Of a stretch of 64,000 bases of DNA, positions 48,354-60,104 are shown piece after piece. The stretch spans positions 52,090 to 116,089 of the forward strand of contig RBZT01000424.1 of NCBI GenBank assembly GCA_003693705.1, read 5' to 3'. Below the pieces are notes generated by a model. It was given only the letters and a program-made list of their open reading frames with translations, was not told the DNA's origin and did no database searches. Every line of letters begins with the position of its first letter. Position 1 is the stretch's first letter. This DNA comes from Polymyxa betae. Taxonomy: Eukaryota; Endomyxa; Phytomyxea; Plasmodiophorida; Plasmodiophoridae. A program made the position numbers and the translations under genes.

Positions 48354-48675
48354 GCGAGCTGCACCGCATACAGAGTTCGTTATTTTTCTTTCTTGTTCAA
48401 GCATTTTACTGGATGTTAGCATATGAAATAACGTCAATTCGTTCTGCTGTGTCTGATGAAATGAATTGTGTCGGTCCGTTCCAATACAATTCAGTGAGAT
48501 GTTCTTCTAATAACTGTATCAGTAAATGTCATTTCATTTACCCATTTTGACTGGTTGGTCCCATTGAATATTTCCAAAACCGGAACCTGAATGTTGAGTC
48601 AACATGTTGTTATCTATTGTCTAAGTGATTAACCATATTGGATCATTTAGGAATTAAATCAGCATTAAGAACACG
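48354..48675. other. Intergenic, no gene seen
   Basis: About 320 bp downstream of EXO70 with frequent stops in all frames. Confidence 0.35.
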
Positions 48676-48843
48676 ATGCCATCATCATCTTCATCATCTG
48701 CCTACAAAGCCAATGAATTATTCGTTGTAGCTATGGAGTCTATGCCAACTGTTCAAATGGCTCAAGATCAATATGAGCAACGCCCCAAACAAGCCGTTAA
48801 ATTCATAATCGACTTGAATGATGTCCAAGATCATGCTGCCTAG
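48676..48843 (+). CDS. Possible 55-residue protein
   Basis: An uninterrupted ATG-to-stop frame starting MPSSSSSSAYKANELFVVAM, with a short polar helix and ending DLNDVQDHAA. It could be a microprotein or an exon of something larger. An overlapping frame upstream is also open for about 30 codons. No homologue recognised. Confidence 0.3.
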   Translation: MPSSSSSSAYKANELFVVAMESMPTVQMAQDQYEQRPKQAVKFIIDLNDVQDHAA

Positions 48844-49022
48844 AAATCAGCCCGAATAAAGCCAAGCAATTTCAGTTGATAGATGTGAAATAAGTAGTTA
48901 ATTGTATTGATTTGTTTGTCAATGCATGATAGTACAAGATCTGTATGATTGATCGAGATGAGGAAGATATCTCCATGAGATAATCTCGGATATGGTCATC
49001 TAGATTGATTCGATTTGAAGAG

Positions 49023-50273
49023 ATGCTTGATAGACCTATCACTATCCAATCATTACCTGCTGAACATCACCAATTCATTCGTGATCTTCAATCTGGGCAA
49101 GTACCACAAGATCTGCAGAAATCTCTATCACAATACCTGGCTGTATTTCGCCATGAATCACGAATATATTCGCCATTATCTTGGGCAGCTGCTCACAATA
49201 ACATCGATGTCGTTAAAGCCATTCTGTCGTTACGATGTTCAGAACTGTATAAATGCAATCAGACATGCAATACAGCTCTGCATGAATCTATTCGCTCTGG
49301 TCATCTGGGTCTTGTGGACATGTTGATCTCATCTGAATTGTTCCAAATCGATTGTGTTGACGAGGAAGGTTATGCAGGAATACATTATGCAGCCAGATCT
49401 GGATCTGTACAGATTATTGAATTATTACTAGATGCTGGTGCTGATCTTAATCTATTCTCATCACATGGTCTTTTACCATTACATTATGCAGCTGAATTTG
49501 GACATTTGAGGGCTCTTCAGTACTTACTAGATCAGAAATCTGCAAACATTCCAGATCGAACAGGACGTCATTGGAATATATTACATCGTGCTGCACGATA
49601 TGGTCATATACATCTATGTCGGTTTTTAACAATCAGATCTATTGTTGATATAGATGAGACAGATTCTTCAGGATATACAGCATTAGATCTAGCTAGGAAA
49701 TATGAACAGCATTCGGTAGTGGCGTTGTTCGAATCGATGCGAAAACTGAATGAATCACGACCTGAGTATTTATCAGATCGTTCGTCGATCGACACAGATC
49801 AGGAGGGCGACGTTATTGGAGAGCAGACGATGATTAGAAAGAGAATACCAATCCTATCTGGAACTATATCGAAATCAGATTCAATTCAGGAATGGAAATC
49901 ATCTCAACGAACATCAGACATGATTCAATTGATGTCAAAAGAATTAGCAAATATTCGAACATTACATTTACGGCAGGTAACAAGATTAGAGGCGGTCATT
50001 GCTGATAAAGATCGAACTACCAATGAAATGCAGCATAACCTTCGTGTTCTACAGAATAAGATTGATAGACAGAAGGAGGAGATTGATCTATTACGTGGTG
50101 AGATTCGTCAATACCAATCTGGAAATAAGCAACACTTAAGACCAATTATAGAAGGAAATAATAGAAGTTCAGGATCTGGAAGATATACAAGAATACAAGA
50201 ATCTCATACTGGAAAACATTCTATTAAGATTGAATCAGTTAAACACTTTCCAAATGTCACTGACAGGAACTGA
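49023..50273 (+). CDS. Ankyrin-repeat protein with C-terminal coiled coil
   Basis: Intronless frame of 416 residues from ATG 49023 (in-frame sequence extends a few codons upstream without ATG). Five or six ankyrin repeats fill residues 50-235: SPLSWAAAHNNIDVVKAIL, TALHESIRSGHLGLVDMLI, AGIHYAARSGSVQIIELLL, LPLHYAAEFGHLRALQYLL, NILHRAARYGHIHLCRFL and TALDLARKYEQHSVVALF. A Ser/Arg linker follows, then a coiled coil (residues about 310-370) and a basic tail. It is a protein-interaction scaffold. The lack of introns in 1.25 kb is unusual for this genome and could reflect a retrocopy or simply one long exon. Confidence 0.85.
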   Translation: MLDRPITIQSLPAEHHQFIRDLQSGQVPQDLQKSLSQYLAVFRHESRIYSPLSWAAAHNNIDVVKAILSLRCSELYKCNQTCNTALHESIRSGHLGLVDMLISSELFQIDCVDEEGYAGIHYAARSGSVQIIELLLDAGADLNLFSSHGLLPLHYAAEFGHLRALQYLLDQKSANIPDRTGRHWNILHRAARYGHIHLCRFLTIRSIVDIDETDSSGYTALDLARKYEQHSVVALFESMRKLNESRPEYLSDRSSIDTDQEGDVIGEQTMIRKRIPILSGTISKSDSIQEWKSSQRTSDMIQLMSKELANIRTLHLRQVTRLEAVIADKDRTTNEMQHNLRVLQNKIDRQKEEIDLLRGEIRQYQSGNKQHLRPIIEGNNRSSGSGRYTRIQESHTGKHSIKIESVKHFPNVTDRN

Positions 50274-50370
50274 TAAACTTTATCATTATACAACTACCAA
50301 TACAGATATCATTAGTATAACTGATTCATTCATTGATTATCACTGATTATAGAATATTGTTGTATGGGAT

Positions 50371-51771
50371 CTATATATTGGGTTGATCAGATTCAGGAGC
50401 CAAATTCTTCAATAATAAGCTGATGAAATTTTGAATGCGTTGTCGCCCATCTATGATGATGCTTGCAGCGAATTGATAGATAGGATGTTCCAATGGAAAT
50501 AATTGATATTTGGAACGAATATACTGATCACCATTTGGAGTGAAATCTTGACATGCGGCTTGATACATAATAGAGGCCAGTACTCGCAGGTTCTCGATAA
50601 TATTATTCTGAGTAGGACGTCTACCAAGCCCATAAGACCAGGGTTCAATAATCATCCCAACTAGAACCCGACTTATAAAAAAGTTTAATATCATGAGAAA
50701 CTTGGCCTGATCTGACAATGGCTCTGTAGCACCATGATAATCAAACTGAAGTGCTGATTTTTCCGAATCTACCAGATATTGTTCTGGGAAATAATTACCA
50801 GCTGATAGCAGATAACGTTGAACAAATTGTACAAGAGGTTTAGGGATCTTATCAGGCATCGATATTAAATCTAGTAATCGATCTAAAATATACTTTACAC
50901 GAACTGAGATCTGAGTTAGAGCTGTCGCCTGCGATCTAGCCAAGAATCGCGATAGGAACGACGCCGTACTGGCCCGCGGATGTAAAGTCAGATCAAGATC
51001 TGAACGTGATATCAATAGACTAGTTAGAGGATGTTTTAGTGCAGGTAAGAACCATGCTCTGGTCATATCTTGATAAATATCAACAATATCATTGAATTCT
51101 TTGATATGAGATTGACGTTGTTGTATATGACGATTATTGAGACGTCGTCGAAGACGATATGTGAAACGTACAGTATGAACTGCAGATCGTAATAGACGCC
51201 ATCCATGAGGTCGCCCTAATACAGAGCTATTAAGTGCATTTAGCTGTCCTATCAAATCAGCATCAGCATGATCTTCATCAACTAGTTGCTCATCTACGGA
51301 ATCCAGTAACGGATCGACAGGGATCAGTACATCGTCTAGCAGTTTTGAGATCGAATCTTCAGTCACTCGTTGTATAGGAGATTGGATTGGTTCAGAAACG
51401 GGATTTGATGGCTCAGTACGAGATATGGTCTGAAATTTATCTTGCAGTTGTATAATATCAGACGGTTTATGAGACGATGTGACTCTATCACAATCACTAT
51501 CCATAGACATGGTTCTATCACTAAATAATGGTATAGATCTTGCTAGCAGATTTCCATAATCGAATAGATCTTCTAGTTGACGCCGTCTATATGTCTTCTA
51601 TAGAACACATAAATATATAAGAATATGAATACTGATGAACGATACTCGGATATGATGTCTCAAAGATGTTCGCTTCTGTAAACTATTCAATAATAGACGA
51701 TTCTGAAGCTCCAGAGACATAATCAGGCCTGATATTTCCCCTGATATAACATCAATATCATTCCGCATCAT
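50371..51771 (-). CDS. Uncharacterised 450-residue protein
   Basis: Exons (minus) 51771-51646 and 51597-50371 with a 48-nt intron; the sum is exactly 451 codons. The N-terminal 90 residues include a helix and then a Ser/Pro/Asp-rich linker. The rest is helical, with RLLRSAVHTVRFTYRLRRRL, then KHPLTSLLISRSDLDLTLHP, and a C-terminal conserved-looking block VGMIIEPWSYGLGRRPTQNN. The basic N-terminal helix (LRHHIRKTYRRRQ) is broken by the intron. No known domain recognised. The regular, low-complexity-poor C-terminal 250 residues suggest a genuine fold. Confidence 0.75.
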
Positions 51772-51844
51772 GATCGGCTTAGTAATATACAAAGGTCAGC
51801 GATCTGACAGGTCGTACCCGCCCTGACCAGGTGCGATCATTCAT

Positions 51845-52759
51845 CTATATCTTAAAGACCGAGATAATATGATCCTGACCAGCTGTAGCTATCAAACTTG
51901 AATCTGGATCTGAGAAGCAGACATCGTTGATCTTGTCCTTGTGCTGGTCCAGTACGGCTACAAGACGTCGTGATTTCCAAGTATAGATGAGGGCTTTGTT
52001 CTGCCATGTACATGCAGCAAATAATCGATTATCAGATCGAGAAGATAATCGATTAATACCCGAATATGTCATATGAATATCAGGACCTTTAACTGGAGAT
52101 TCAGTTCTGTCATTATACTGACATGATATAAGATGACGACTTGAAGATCCAGATAATACAGCTGATAAGTATGGATTATATATCATAGAAAATACTGGAC
52201 TATGATATAACTGTATAGAATGTAATGGTTCTGAAACATTCCTAATATCCCAATATAATACATGACCAGATTCACTTCCAATACATAATTGATAATTATT
52301 CATCCAACATAGTGACATAGGGCGACCTTTATCTTCATCTAATTCGATCGTTATAGAATTGATATGATCAGATGAAGCAGAATATTGTATACGACGAATA
52401 CAGACACGACGATCAGCACAAGGACCAGCAAATAACGTCGATTCGGGATGTAGAGCAAATCTACAGAATGAAAAGACAGGATCTGTAGTGATATCATATA
52501 AGTGTTGTGATGTAGCTAAATGAAACAGGGAAAATTTAGAGTCTCGTCTCTGAGCAATAATAGTATCATTATTGGCTATATCAACAGATAGAATAGGTGT
52601 AGAATCACATGAGATTACATGTGATCTTCGACTTGATGCCTGCCATATTCTTATCTGACCTTGTTGATCAGAGGATATAAGATATGGATCAGTGTGATGC
52701 GTATAGACTAGAGATGTTATAGAAGATTGATGAGCACGAAGTCGATATTGTAATGACAT
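51845..52759 (-). CDS. WD40-repeat protein, ASA1/GNB1L-like
   Basis: Intronless 304-residue beta-propeller. Opening RLRAHQSSITSLVYTHHTDP with DQQGQIRIWQ is the first blade. Later blades include LCWMNNYQLCIGSESGHVLY with WDIR. The last blade DSSLIATAGQDHIISVFKI closes the ring, a pattern shared with GNB1L in animals and Asa1 in fungi. Those proteins act with the TTT complex and Hsp90 to mature PIKK kinases such as TOR and ATM. The assignment rests on the first and last blades. ATG 52759 is preferred because homologues begin just before the first blade; an in-frame ATG at 52807 would add 16 residues. Confidence 0.7.
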   Translation of the reverse strand: MSLQYRLRAHQSSITSLVYTHHTDPYLISSDQQGQIRIWQASSRRSHVISCDSTPILSVDIANNDTIIAQRRDSKFSLFHLATSQHLYDITTDPVFSFCRFALHPESTLFAGPCADRRVCIRRIQYSASSDHINSITIELDEDKGRPMSLCWMNNYQLCIGSESGHVLYWDIRNVSEPLHSIQLYHSPVFSMIYNPYLSAVLSGSSSRHLISCQYNDRTESPVKGPDIHMTYSGINRLSSRSDNRLFAACTWQNKALIYTWKSRRLVAVLDQHKDKINDVCFSDPDSSLIATAGQDHIISVFKI

Positions 52760-53511
52760 GACAATATGATTTGAATGAGATACAGACACAGAAATATGCG
52801 TACACATTTCCTAAAACAACGCAGAGATTTATACAGATGTGAGATGTATTGCATATTACTGTATTTATTGTGAGATTTCAATGAAACACAGAAATATGCG
52901 TATACAGTAGGTGTATGTATCATATGTCTACTGCGCATCTTTTGAATAATATCCCTCTGTACTGTAACACAGTCTATCAAACCTCCAACATCCATTCCAC
53001 CGTTGCTATTTACGATCGTTACCTTTCGATTGTGAAAGTCAGAAATTGAAAACCACGATTTGAGGTAATACTGGTACAGTAAATAGTAGAAATTGAAGGA
53101 TAAGAAGCGCGACGAGGATGATATCTCAAACCTCTTTTGAGCAACACATGACCAGTTAGAAAACTCTAGGTATGTATTAAAGATACTCGAGCGAGCCCTA
53201 CTTCGATCAGTTAATGAAAGCAGGACCCCATCGCTGGATTTCGAACCTTGAACTTTTTTCTGGGATCCAAGAGTCCAGGCTGTACTCAAAGATGCAGTGA
53301 CTCATTCTATTCCGATATTCCTGGCAATGTATATCGATCTCTATAGACTATTCTAGAGAACAATGGACAGATTCCGGTTCGGAGCCCAGTAAGGAGTTCA
53401 TTCGGAAGAATCGGTTACCTCCGAACAAATCACTGCAACCGCGAAATCCAAATCTGTTTCCCGAGTCGTCTTTATCATTCCCAAACCAATCCCCGACCGC
53501 ATCGATCAGCA
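52760..53511. other. Intergenic region with a 17-bp direct repeat
   Basis: About 750 bp between divergent genes. The 17-mer ACACAGAAATATGCGTA occurs at 52786-52802 and 52886-52902, exactly 100 bp apart. A long minus-strand open frame (53289-52720) lacks an ATG at its start and looks non-coding. Confidence 0.4.
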
Positions 53512-54229
53512 ATGATCTCTACTGTTCGTCAATGTTTTCAGCAGTGTCTTGATGGAATCGAATTTGCTCGGCAAGGCAGATCGACCGAGTCAGCAATGGC
53601 TTTTCATGATGCAATTGAAACATATCCAGGCTCTGTATCAGCACATTTGTGTCTGGCAATGTATCTTCAGGCAAGTAAACAATATCAACAGGCTATGAAT
53701 CAGTTCGATATCGCTATTCAACTAGCTTTACATCATTCCTTCATGAGCTCCAGATTGTTTCATTGTCGGGCTATTTTGCATCAGGAAATGTCGAATACCA
53801 GCACTGCAATTTCTGACCTCGATCTTGCCATTCAGTATGATTCTTGTTTCCCAGAAGCGATGCTTCTTCGTGGAAAGTTGCTGCTAGAATCGAGGGACTA
53901 CTTGGCAGCAATCAATGATTTCGAAGGTATTTAGAGACTCTTATCAGATTAAGTTTAGTCAAAAGATTTTCAATTTTGTTGCATTTTTTGAGAAAGCACA
54001 ATAGTAATTTTTGTTAAAAGCTGTGCTACAAATCGATGCGAATATGAAAGGCGCTACCGCTGCCAGGGCTGAAGCGTTGGACAAACTACAACGTCAACAA
54101 ACTTGTGCTGATCATTGCCAGTCGCTGCTTCAACGACATTTGACTGAGTTCCCAACAAGGAGAAAGCAACAGAGAAAAATCGGAAGACATAGCGTCAAAA
54201 GACGTCCATTTTCTCCAAAAAACTGTTGA
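53512..54229 (+). CDS. TPR-repeat protein
   Basis: Exons 53512-53926 and 54021-54229 with a 94-nt intron; 207 residues. Tetratricopeptide units: CLDGIEFARQGRSTESAMAF, AHLCLAMYLQASKQYQQAMN, a third around SRLFHCRAILHQEMSNTSTA and a fourth around PEAMLLRGKLLLESRDYLAA, followed by a capping helix and a basic tail (KIGRHSVKRRPFSPKN). The order recalls the TPR part of DNAJC3/DNAJC7-type co-chaperones, but no J domain follows. Sequence just upstream of the ATG is also open, so an extra 5' exon cannot be excluded. Confidence 0.75.
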
Positions 54230-54677
54230 TGCAAAAAATTTGGTCGACTGGTTTCCATTCACTCAACAATTTATACAAACTTCGATTGTGGACCAGAACA
54301 AGAGTGAGAAACGGTCATTCACTGACCTAGCTAGAAATGCTTGCAGCTCTACTGTAGTTATTGTTTTGGAGTGCAAACGTAGCTTGTCTGCGAGAATAAA
54401 CCTTCTATTTCAAAACTTTTCGTATGGTGAATGATATTTGAGATGCAATCCACCTTCGTGTAAGGAGCTTTAGCAAAGTGTGCAAGCCAGCAACGTCAAT
54501 TACATAGCTAACGACACTTAACTTACATTCGTTTCTGTAAACGTCATAGACAGATGCTCTCAAATATTATATTGTTATAGAGGAGTTAAAACCGTATCTA
54601 CATAGATCCTTATTCGTGATTTCAGTATGGATATTTCTTCGTGCATTGTGTTAAACTCTGACTTCAGCCGATCCTAT
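54230..54677. other. Intergenic, convergent gene ends
   Basis: About 450 bp between the TPR gene and ELL, both ending here. No gene or structured element was recognised. Confidence 0.4.
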
Positions 54678-56293
54678 TCAATAATTTACTGAGTATTCAG
54701 ATAAAAAGGCTTTACAGCAACGAACCACTTCAGGTTTCATCTGAGCATACAACTCTTTGACTTGCTGCTGAATCTTTCTTCTTTCCGCTGGAGGACATTG
54801 TGGTGAATCTAGTTTAACGGCCATAGAGCTGAATTCGGCTGCAATTCCTTTCAACCTAATATCGATGGCAGAGTATCGCGGGTACATCTGCTCAAATCGA
54901 GATCTGCATGATAGATACTCCTCATGAGTTTCGATTGGTGGGAGGTCAGTATCCCTAAGTATGTTAATTGTGACATTCGGAGCAGAGAAACCAGCTTACT
55001 CTCTTGCAGACGAATTTGGATTAGGCGGAGGTCTCTTAGAGTTTGATTCAGAGACTTGAGGTAGGAGCATTTTGGAATTCGATTCAGACGGTTGCGAAGA
55101 AGGCCTTTTATGATCGATTTCAGAAGATTCTGGTGATGATCCTTTCGGAGCAACATCAGGAGGAGGCTTCTTTGATGAAGTCTTTCCCGATTTTGTACAG
55201 GAATCAGGCAGACCGTCGTCGTCGATAGAGAGTGATGCTAATTCCAGGGTTCCTTCTTGCAAACGAACTTCGTTGTTTTTAGGAATCGTTGACTCAATAT
55301 TTTTTAATACCAAGTTTTTCTCTGTATCAGAGTATGGCCAGGCATCAATCCGAACGGTCGCTAATAAATCCTCGTGAAGACGATATTTTCCAGGAACTTC
55401 ATACTGAGCAATCTGATTTAAACTTAATTTTCAAGAAGAAGCCAGTCAAAGGAACCAATTCAATACAGCTTTCAGTATAGTAGCAAGATTTTTTGTGGGT
55501 TGAGTTAGACGACGGCCGATACCAGCTGCAGACATTGGTTGAATGGCCAATAAATGCAGCACTTGATCTCGTAAAGATAATGAGGAATTAATTTTGGATT
55601 TAGTTGATGGCGCTTGTGTAGTTTGCCTCTCTGGTGATGTTGGTTTGGGATCAACAGGCGAACGGCTTACAGGTCTTCGTGGTGTCGAACTAGAAATAAT
55701 AATTACACCAATTGAAATTTTCAGATTAGAAAAATAACCAACTTGTTTGAAGCCGCAGGTCTTTTTGCAACTGAGCTGGATATGCTAGAATCTCGTGGTC
55801 TCTTCGCCCTTTGCTGCGAAAAAAGTTAGTGTTAAAAAAAAAATCAACAAAATTACAGAGGAATTTGAAGTTTGCTTGGGAGCTAGTGGATTCGACTGAG
55901 CCGAACTTGAATCAGAGATTCTTGGAGTAGAGCTAGGAGCATTCTTGGTATTAACTTCTCTCTGAACAATAAGCTTATGCTCAAGATTGCCAACTTGAAC
56001 GAGACGGTTTGATCGAAGAGAATAAACTTCACAAAGCTGATGGCATTGTCATGAGAGAAAATAGAAGTGAATAGCTATAGATTACTGACAGAGGGATCCT
56101 CCACGAATGCTTGAAGAGAATGTCTCGCATCGTCGATGTTAAGTGTTCGATCCTTTATGCAGAATGATATCTTCGGAGATGGTGTTTGGCTCAGTTGGGA
56201 GATAATCTGAGGTGTCAAACGAATAGTCATGCAAGGGACTGCTCTTTGCTTGGAGGTTGGATTCTGGCAGGATACCAAAGGATGTCTGTTCAT
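54678..56293 (-). CDS. ELL: RNA polymerase II elongation factor ELL
   Basis: Transcription elongation factor that suppresses RNA polymerase II pausing and joins super elongation or snRNA-transcription complexes. Start ATG 56293; several exons with introns of about 45-60 nt. The N-terminal ELL domain includes PCMTIRLTPQIISQLSQ and a winged helix, SLRDQVLHLLAIQPMSAAGI with KYRLHEDLLATVR and WPYSDTEKNLVLKNI. A Ser/Pro/Lys-rich disordered linker follows. The C-terminal occludin/ELL domain reads THEEYLSCRSRFEQMYPRYS and ends at the stop at 54678. All three parts are in the order seen in animal ELL. Exon ends in the linker are approximate. Confidence 0.88.
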
Positions 56294-56962
56294 GGTGGCA
56301 AAGGGATGCAGAAAAAGAATTGCAATGAGAAATAACGATTATCTGAGATAGGTTAAATGACCAGTTTGGTTGAGTTCTTGCGGTTCAGGTTGTTAAAATA
56401 TCAATACTGTAAAGCATTAGATAACTCAGACAGATTAGACAAACAAGAACTGAACTTCCGAGGCTGCCTGACGGACTGCGCCAATTGAAAAAAGGTTTTT
56501 CTTAGCACAGTTTGTTACAGAGCATGCTGATACAGAGTAAACAATTTCGGTACTAGTTTTACACGTTATAAAAACGCAGGCCATTCTCTAAAGCGTACGG
56601 TTTTTCACTTTGCGAATCACAAAAAACATGGGCATGATTGCGACGTAGCTTGATACAGGCTGGGAAATACATTTCACTTATGAAAATAAATAGATATTTG
56701 ATTGTTATGCCAGGACTGGGTTGTCTCACTCTATAACAGAAAGTAGTTATACCTATAATACCTATATGATATTTACTACTGTATTTAACTAAAATAAGTG
56801 ATATCGGAAACTGCGTCATTTCTTCGTCTAGGTAGACCGCACCAGTTTTCATATTGTTATATCTTGGGGTGTTCATTACATCTCAACTGATATTCTGTTA
56901 ACTGATCTTGCCTATTACGTCACAAGCAGTGTGGATGCTACCATTCGCTGTCAGCTGAAATC
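56294..56962. other. Intergenic between divergent ELL and SET1-like genes
   Basis: About 670 bp. A 105-codon open frame on the minus strand (56559-56876) has no protein-like pattern. Promoters for both genes should lie here. Confidence 0.4.
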
Positions 56963-59900
56963 ATGTCGACCGCGTTCAGTTTCATGCCGTCTTCGCCGTC
57001 GCTGTCTCCTTCCCCAAGAGAATCTTGGCGGTCTAGCAGGTGCTGTATGCATATATATATACATGGATAATATCTTAGTATAATCTAGGAGCTTATCGGC
57101 CGCAAGGCGCATGAATCCTTCCAAGTTCATTGGCTGGAGACCTCGCCGTCGTCCAAGCCGGTCTAGATCTCATTCTAGGTCTCCTAATCGATGGAATAAC
57201 AACGGCTGGAGTAACAAGCGGCATCCTAATGGTATTTTCTGTTTATTATATGATTCAATACTCCATTGACGACTTTTAAAATTTGATTCTCCTAGTAATT
57301 TTGGACATACTGCTAAACCCTGTCGTCTGATGTTGTTATAGGTAGATGCAGTAACAACCGAAATAACATCCGAAATTCGCCGCTCAATGGAACAGCTGGA
57401 CCAGGTCGTGATTCTTGGTCCTCTGACGGGAAATCCAACAGATTAACTGGTGCCCTTCCACCTCAGTCTGAGCTGTTTGCACAAGATATTCAGCAGAGGC
57501 AGAGACCAGTAAATCTCGACAGAAGTTTCAATAGGTTTTCTGCTTGTAACCTCTCGATTCCACGATCTGATATTGTACTGATCAGGAATCGTCGAGTTTC
57601 ACGAGCGTCTAGGAGACGCTCTAGATCTCCCATGACTCGCTATAGAGCTCATGATAAACATCGTCATCCACGACTACAGAGTCCACAATGTCTGCCGACA
57701 CGTGAGATCCAACAACAGTCTATCGCTGCAATTACTGCTCATGCTGAGCGACCGCAGGAGAGCACAGAGTTTCTGGGAGTGCCGAACATTGTAAGCTTCC
57801 ATTTGCGTACTATTGCTCTATGAACAATCCTCTTTCTATCAGGATGTCCCTAGTAAGGACGTTAGATCTCCAGAAAATTGCTATGCTTTGATACGAAACC
57901 TGCCTGCAAATTTGGACTGGGACCATGTGTTGCAGATGTTTTCTCGTTTTCATGCGACTGAGGTGACAATACAGTGCTGACAACTCCTCCATTTTGATTC
58001 TCAAGAATAGGTTTGTTATGCCTGTGATGGCTGGCGAGTAACATTTTCGGATTTCATAAACCGAGATGCTGCTGTTCGTGAAATGAATGGCTCCGAATGG
58101 CAATCGCGTTATATTTTTGTTACGCCTTGGGCTGCTCCAGTTCATTCTAAAGATGATTGCATTGATGAACAGATTCCTGATGATCAGGAGCTTTCTGTCT
58201 CTGATAACTGTATCGGTTTTATCTTCGAAGCTCTTCTTCAGACTTCTGTTGAGCAGGCATGGCGCGACATTATTGAAGCGCCTGTCTTCAGATATTTGGA
58301 AGAATGGTCAGGGAAACCTCGTTCGTCACCGCAAGCTGCTGCTGCAGCTGCTGAGCGTTGCGATGAAATCAGTCTGTCCAATCATGATGACGCTGATAAC
58401 TTTTTCAATATCCCTTATCGGGATGCTTCATCAACTTACAACCGCATGCATTCAACAGCCGGTCCAGAACTATGCAGTACGCATTCCGATTCAAAAGCCT
58501 GTGGCTTTTTAAGTGCTGATCTGACGACCGATGCCATTCCATCTATTGCCCATGTTGATCTAGATACCAACCAATCGATGCCTAGTGCTCAGAATAATCT
58601 CGGAGAGCTAACCACTGCTGCTGAATCATTTATGAAGGATGTTTCGTATTTTCCTACCAAGTCGGAGTTACTAACTGAGCATTCATCTGCCACCCCTGGC
58701 GGCTTATTAACGGATACCGAGTTATCATCAAATCACCTTAGCACGACAACTGACTCGACTAGTGTTGCTGAATTGACGGCTGTTGCCGGTGAGTCCATCC
58801 AGTTTCCAACAGGGGATTCTTCATCTGCGAAAAGCGCCCCGGTGAAGAATAAGCGGGGACGTCCTCCAGGATCGAAATCTAATCACTCGGCAAAAACTGA
58901 TCCAAGCAAAAGGACATCAATCAAATGTGGTAACCCTATATGCTTGTTTTGTGGAGCGGATGACGATCAAGACCAAATAGCGAAATGCTGGAGCAACAGC
59001 TGTCATTCGGCTCTTCACATTTATTGCATGGCTCCTCCATTGAGAAGAGTTCCGAGGCAATGGGCGTGCGATAACCACGTTATCCCCGACTCATCATCTG
59101 CTGCTGCCAACTTCGACGAGGACGAGGACGAAGAATACGAGTATGAGGCTAGAGAGTGGCGCCCATCTGGCAGATTACGAGAGCGTACGTTTTGAGCTAT
59201 CGATTGGTCGACTTCAAGAGAGTGATCGAATGGATTGCTGCAGAACCCGAGGTGCGCCTAAATAACTCTCCTTCTCACAACGTCGTTGGGTCCAACTCTG
59301 TTCCAGCCCATCAGTATGGATGTGCAAGGACGGCTGGAATATCTCTTCACCTGATGCATAAGCAATCGCGGTCGACATCGTTGCGTTCGACCTTGCTTCA
59401 TGCTGACTCTTCCTCAAATTCCAGGAGAGGCAACCGCGCTGATCGCAGACGTTTAAGTGCAGGTCAGATCTTTGTCACAATCGATTTCTAGATGCTGATT
59501 GGTTGTAGCAATATCATCATCAGCTATTCCGCCTCTGCAGTTGAATTCTCTTGTTTCGCGGGATAAAAATCTCCAGTTATTTAGGTCAGGTATTCACGCT
59601 TGGGGTGTTAGAACATGTGAACCTCTCTATGACGGGGACCTCGTCATTGAGTATATTGGAGAATGCATTTCCGCCTGTGTCGCCGATGTTCGCGAAAAAC
59701 GATATGAACGTGTTGGAATTGGATCATCATACTTTTTCAAGATAGATGACGACTTGATCATCGATGCAACTAAGAAGGTTTGAGTGGATATTAAATGTTG
59801 TCATATTTAGGCTTATTGTTGTCAGGGAAATCTAGCTCGTTATATTAATCATTCCTGCACGCCCAACTGCAAGGCAAAAGTCGTCACGGTCGGTAATACA

Positions 59901-60041
59901 CGAAGGATAGCAATCTACGCGAAACAATTCATTCCTGCTGGGGAAGAGCTCTGCTATGATTACAAATTTTCAAGTGAACCTGAGGAAGATAAAATACCAT
60001 GTTGGTGCGGAACCAAAAGATGTCGAGGATTTTTAAATTAA
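56963..60041 (+). CDS. SET1-like histone H3 lysine-4 methyltransferase with RRM, AT-hook, PHD-like finger and SET
   Basis: Nuclear chromatin enzyme. Order: Arg/Ser-rich N-terminus; RRM-like domain ([20 protein letters not shown], then a [15 protein letters not shown] strand, about 57870-58130); a long acidic Ser/Thr-rich linker; AT-hook [11 protein letters not shown] (about 58846); a PHD-like cysteine finger [24 protein letters not shown] and WACDNH (about 58940-59080); then SET with [49 protein letters not shown] and post-[16 protein letters not shown]. Catalytic Tyr, the NHSC motif and the post-SET cysteines are all present. RRM plus C-terminal SET is the SET1/SETD1 layout; the AT-hook and finger are more MLL-like. 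Introns are short (48-65 nt). Convergent with NDUFA12, with 63 bp between stops. Confidence 0.88.
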
Positions 60042-60104
60042 AATTCCGCCATACATGCACGTTTGATACTATTATTGTGCAAATTTGTTTGCAGTGACTT
60101 AGAT

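Noticed and set aside
53200-53280. TTCGAA-containing sequence resembling a tRNA T-arm on the minus strand
   Set aside because: The flanking bases do not form a five-pair T-stem, and no anticodon or acceptor stem could be drawn.
52720-53289. A 190-codon minus-strand frame without ATG
   Set aside because: Composition is non-protein-like, there is no start codon, and it runs into the WD40 gene's 5' end in another frame.
56559-56876. A 105-codon minus-strand frame between ELL and the SET1-like gene
   Set aside because: No splice partner, no recognisable motif and mixed composition; treated as chance.
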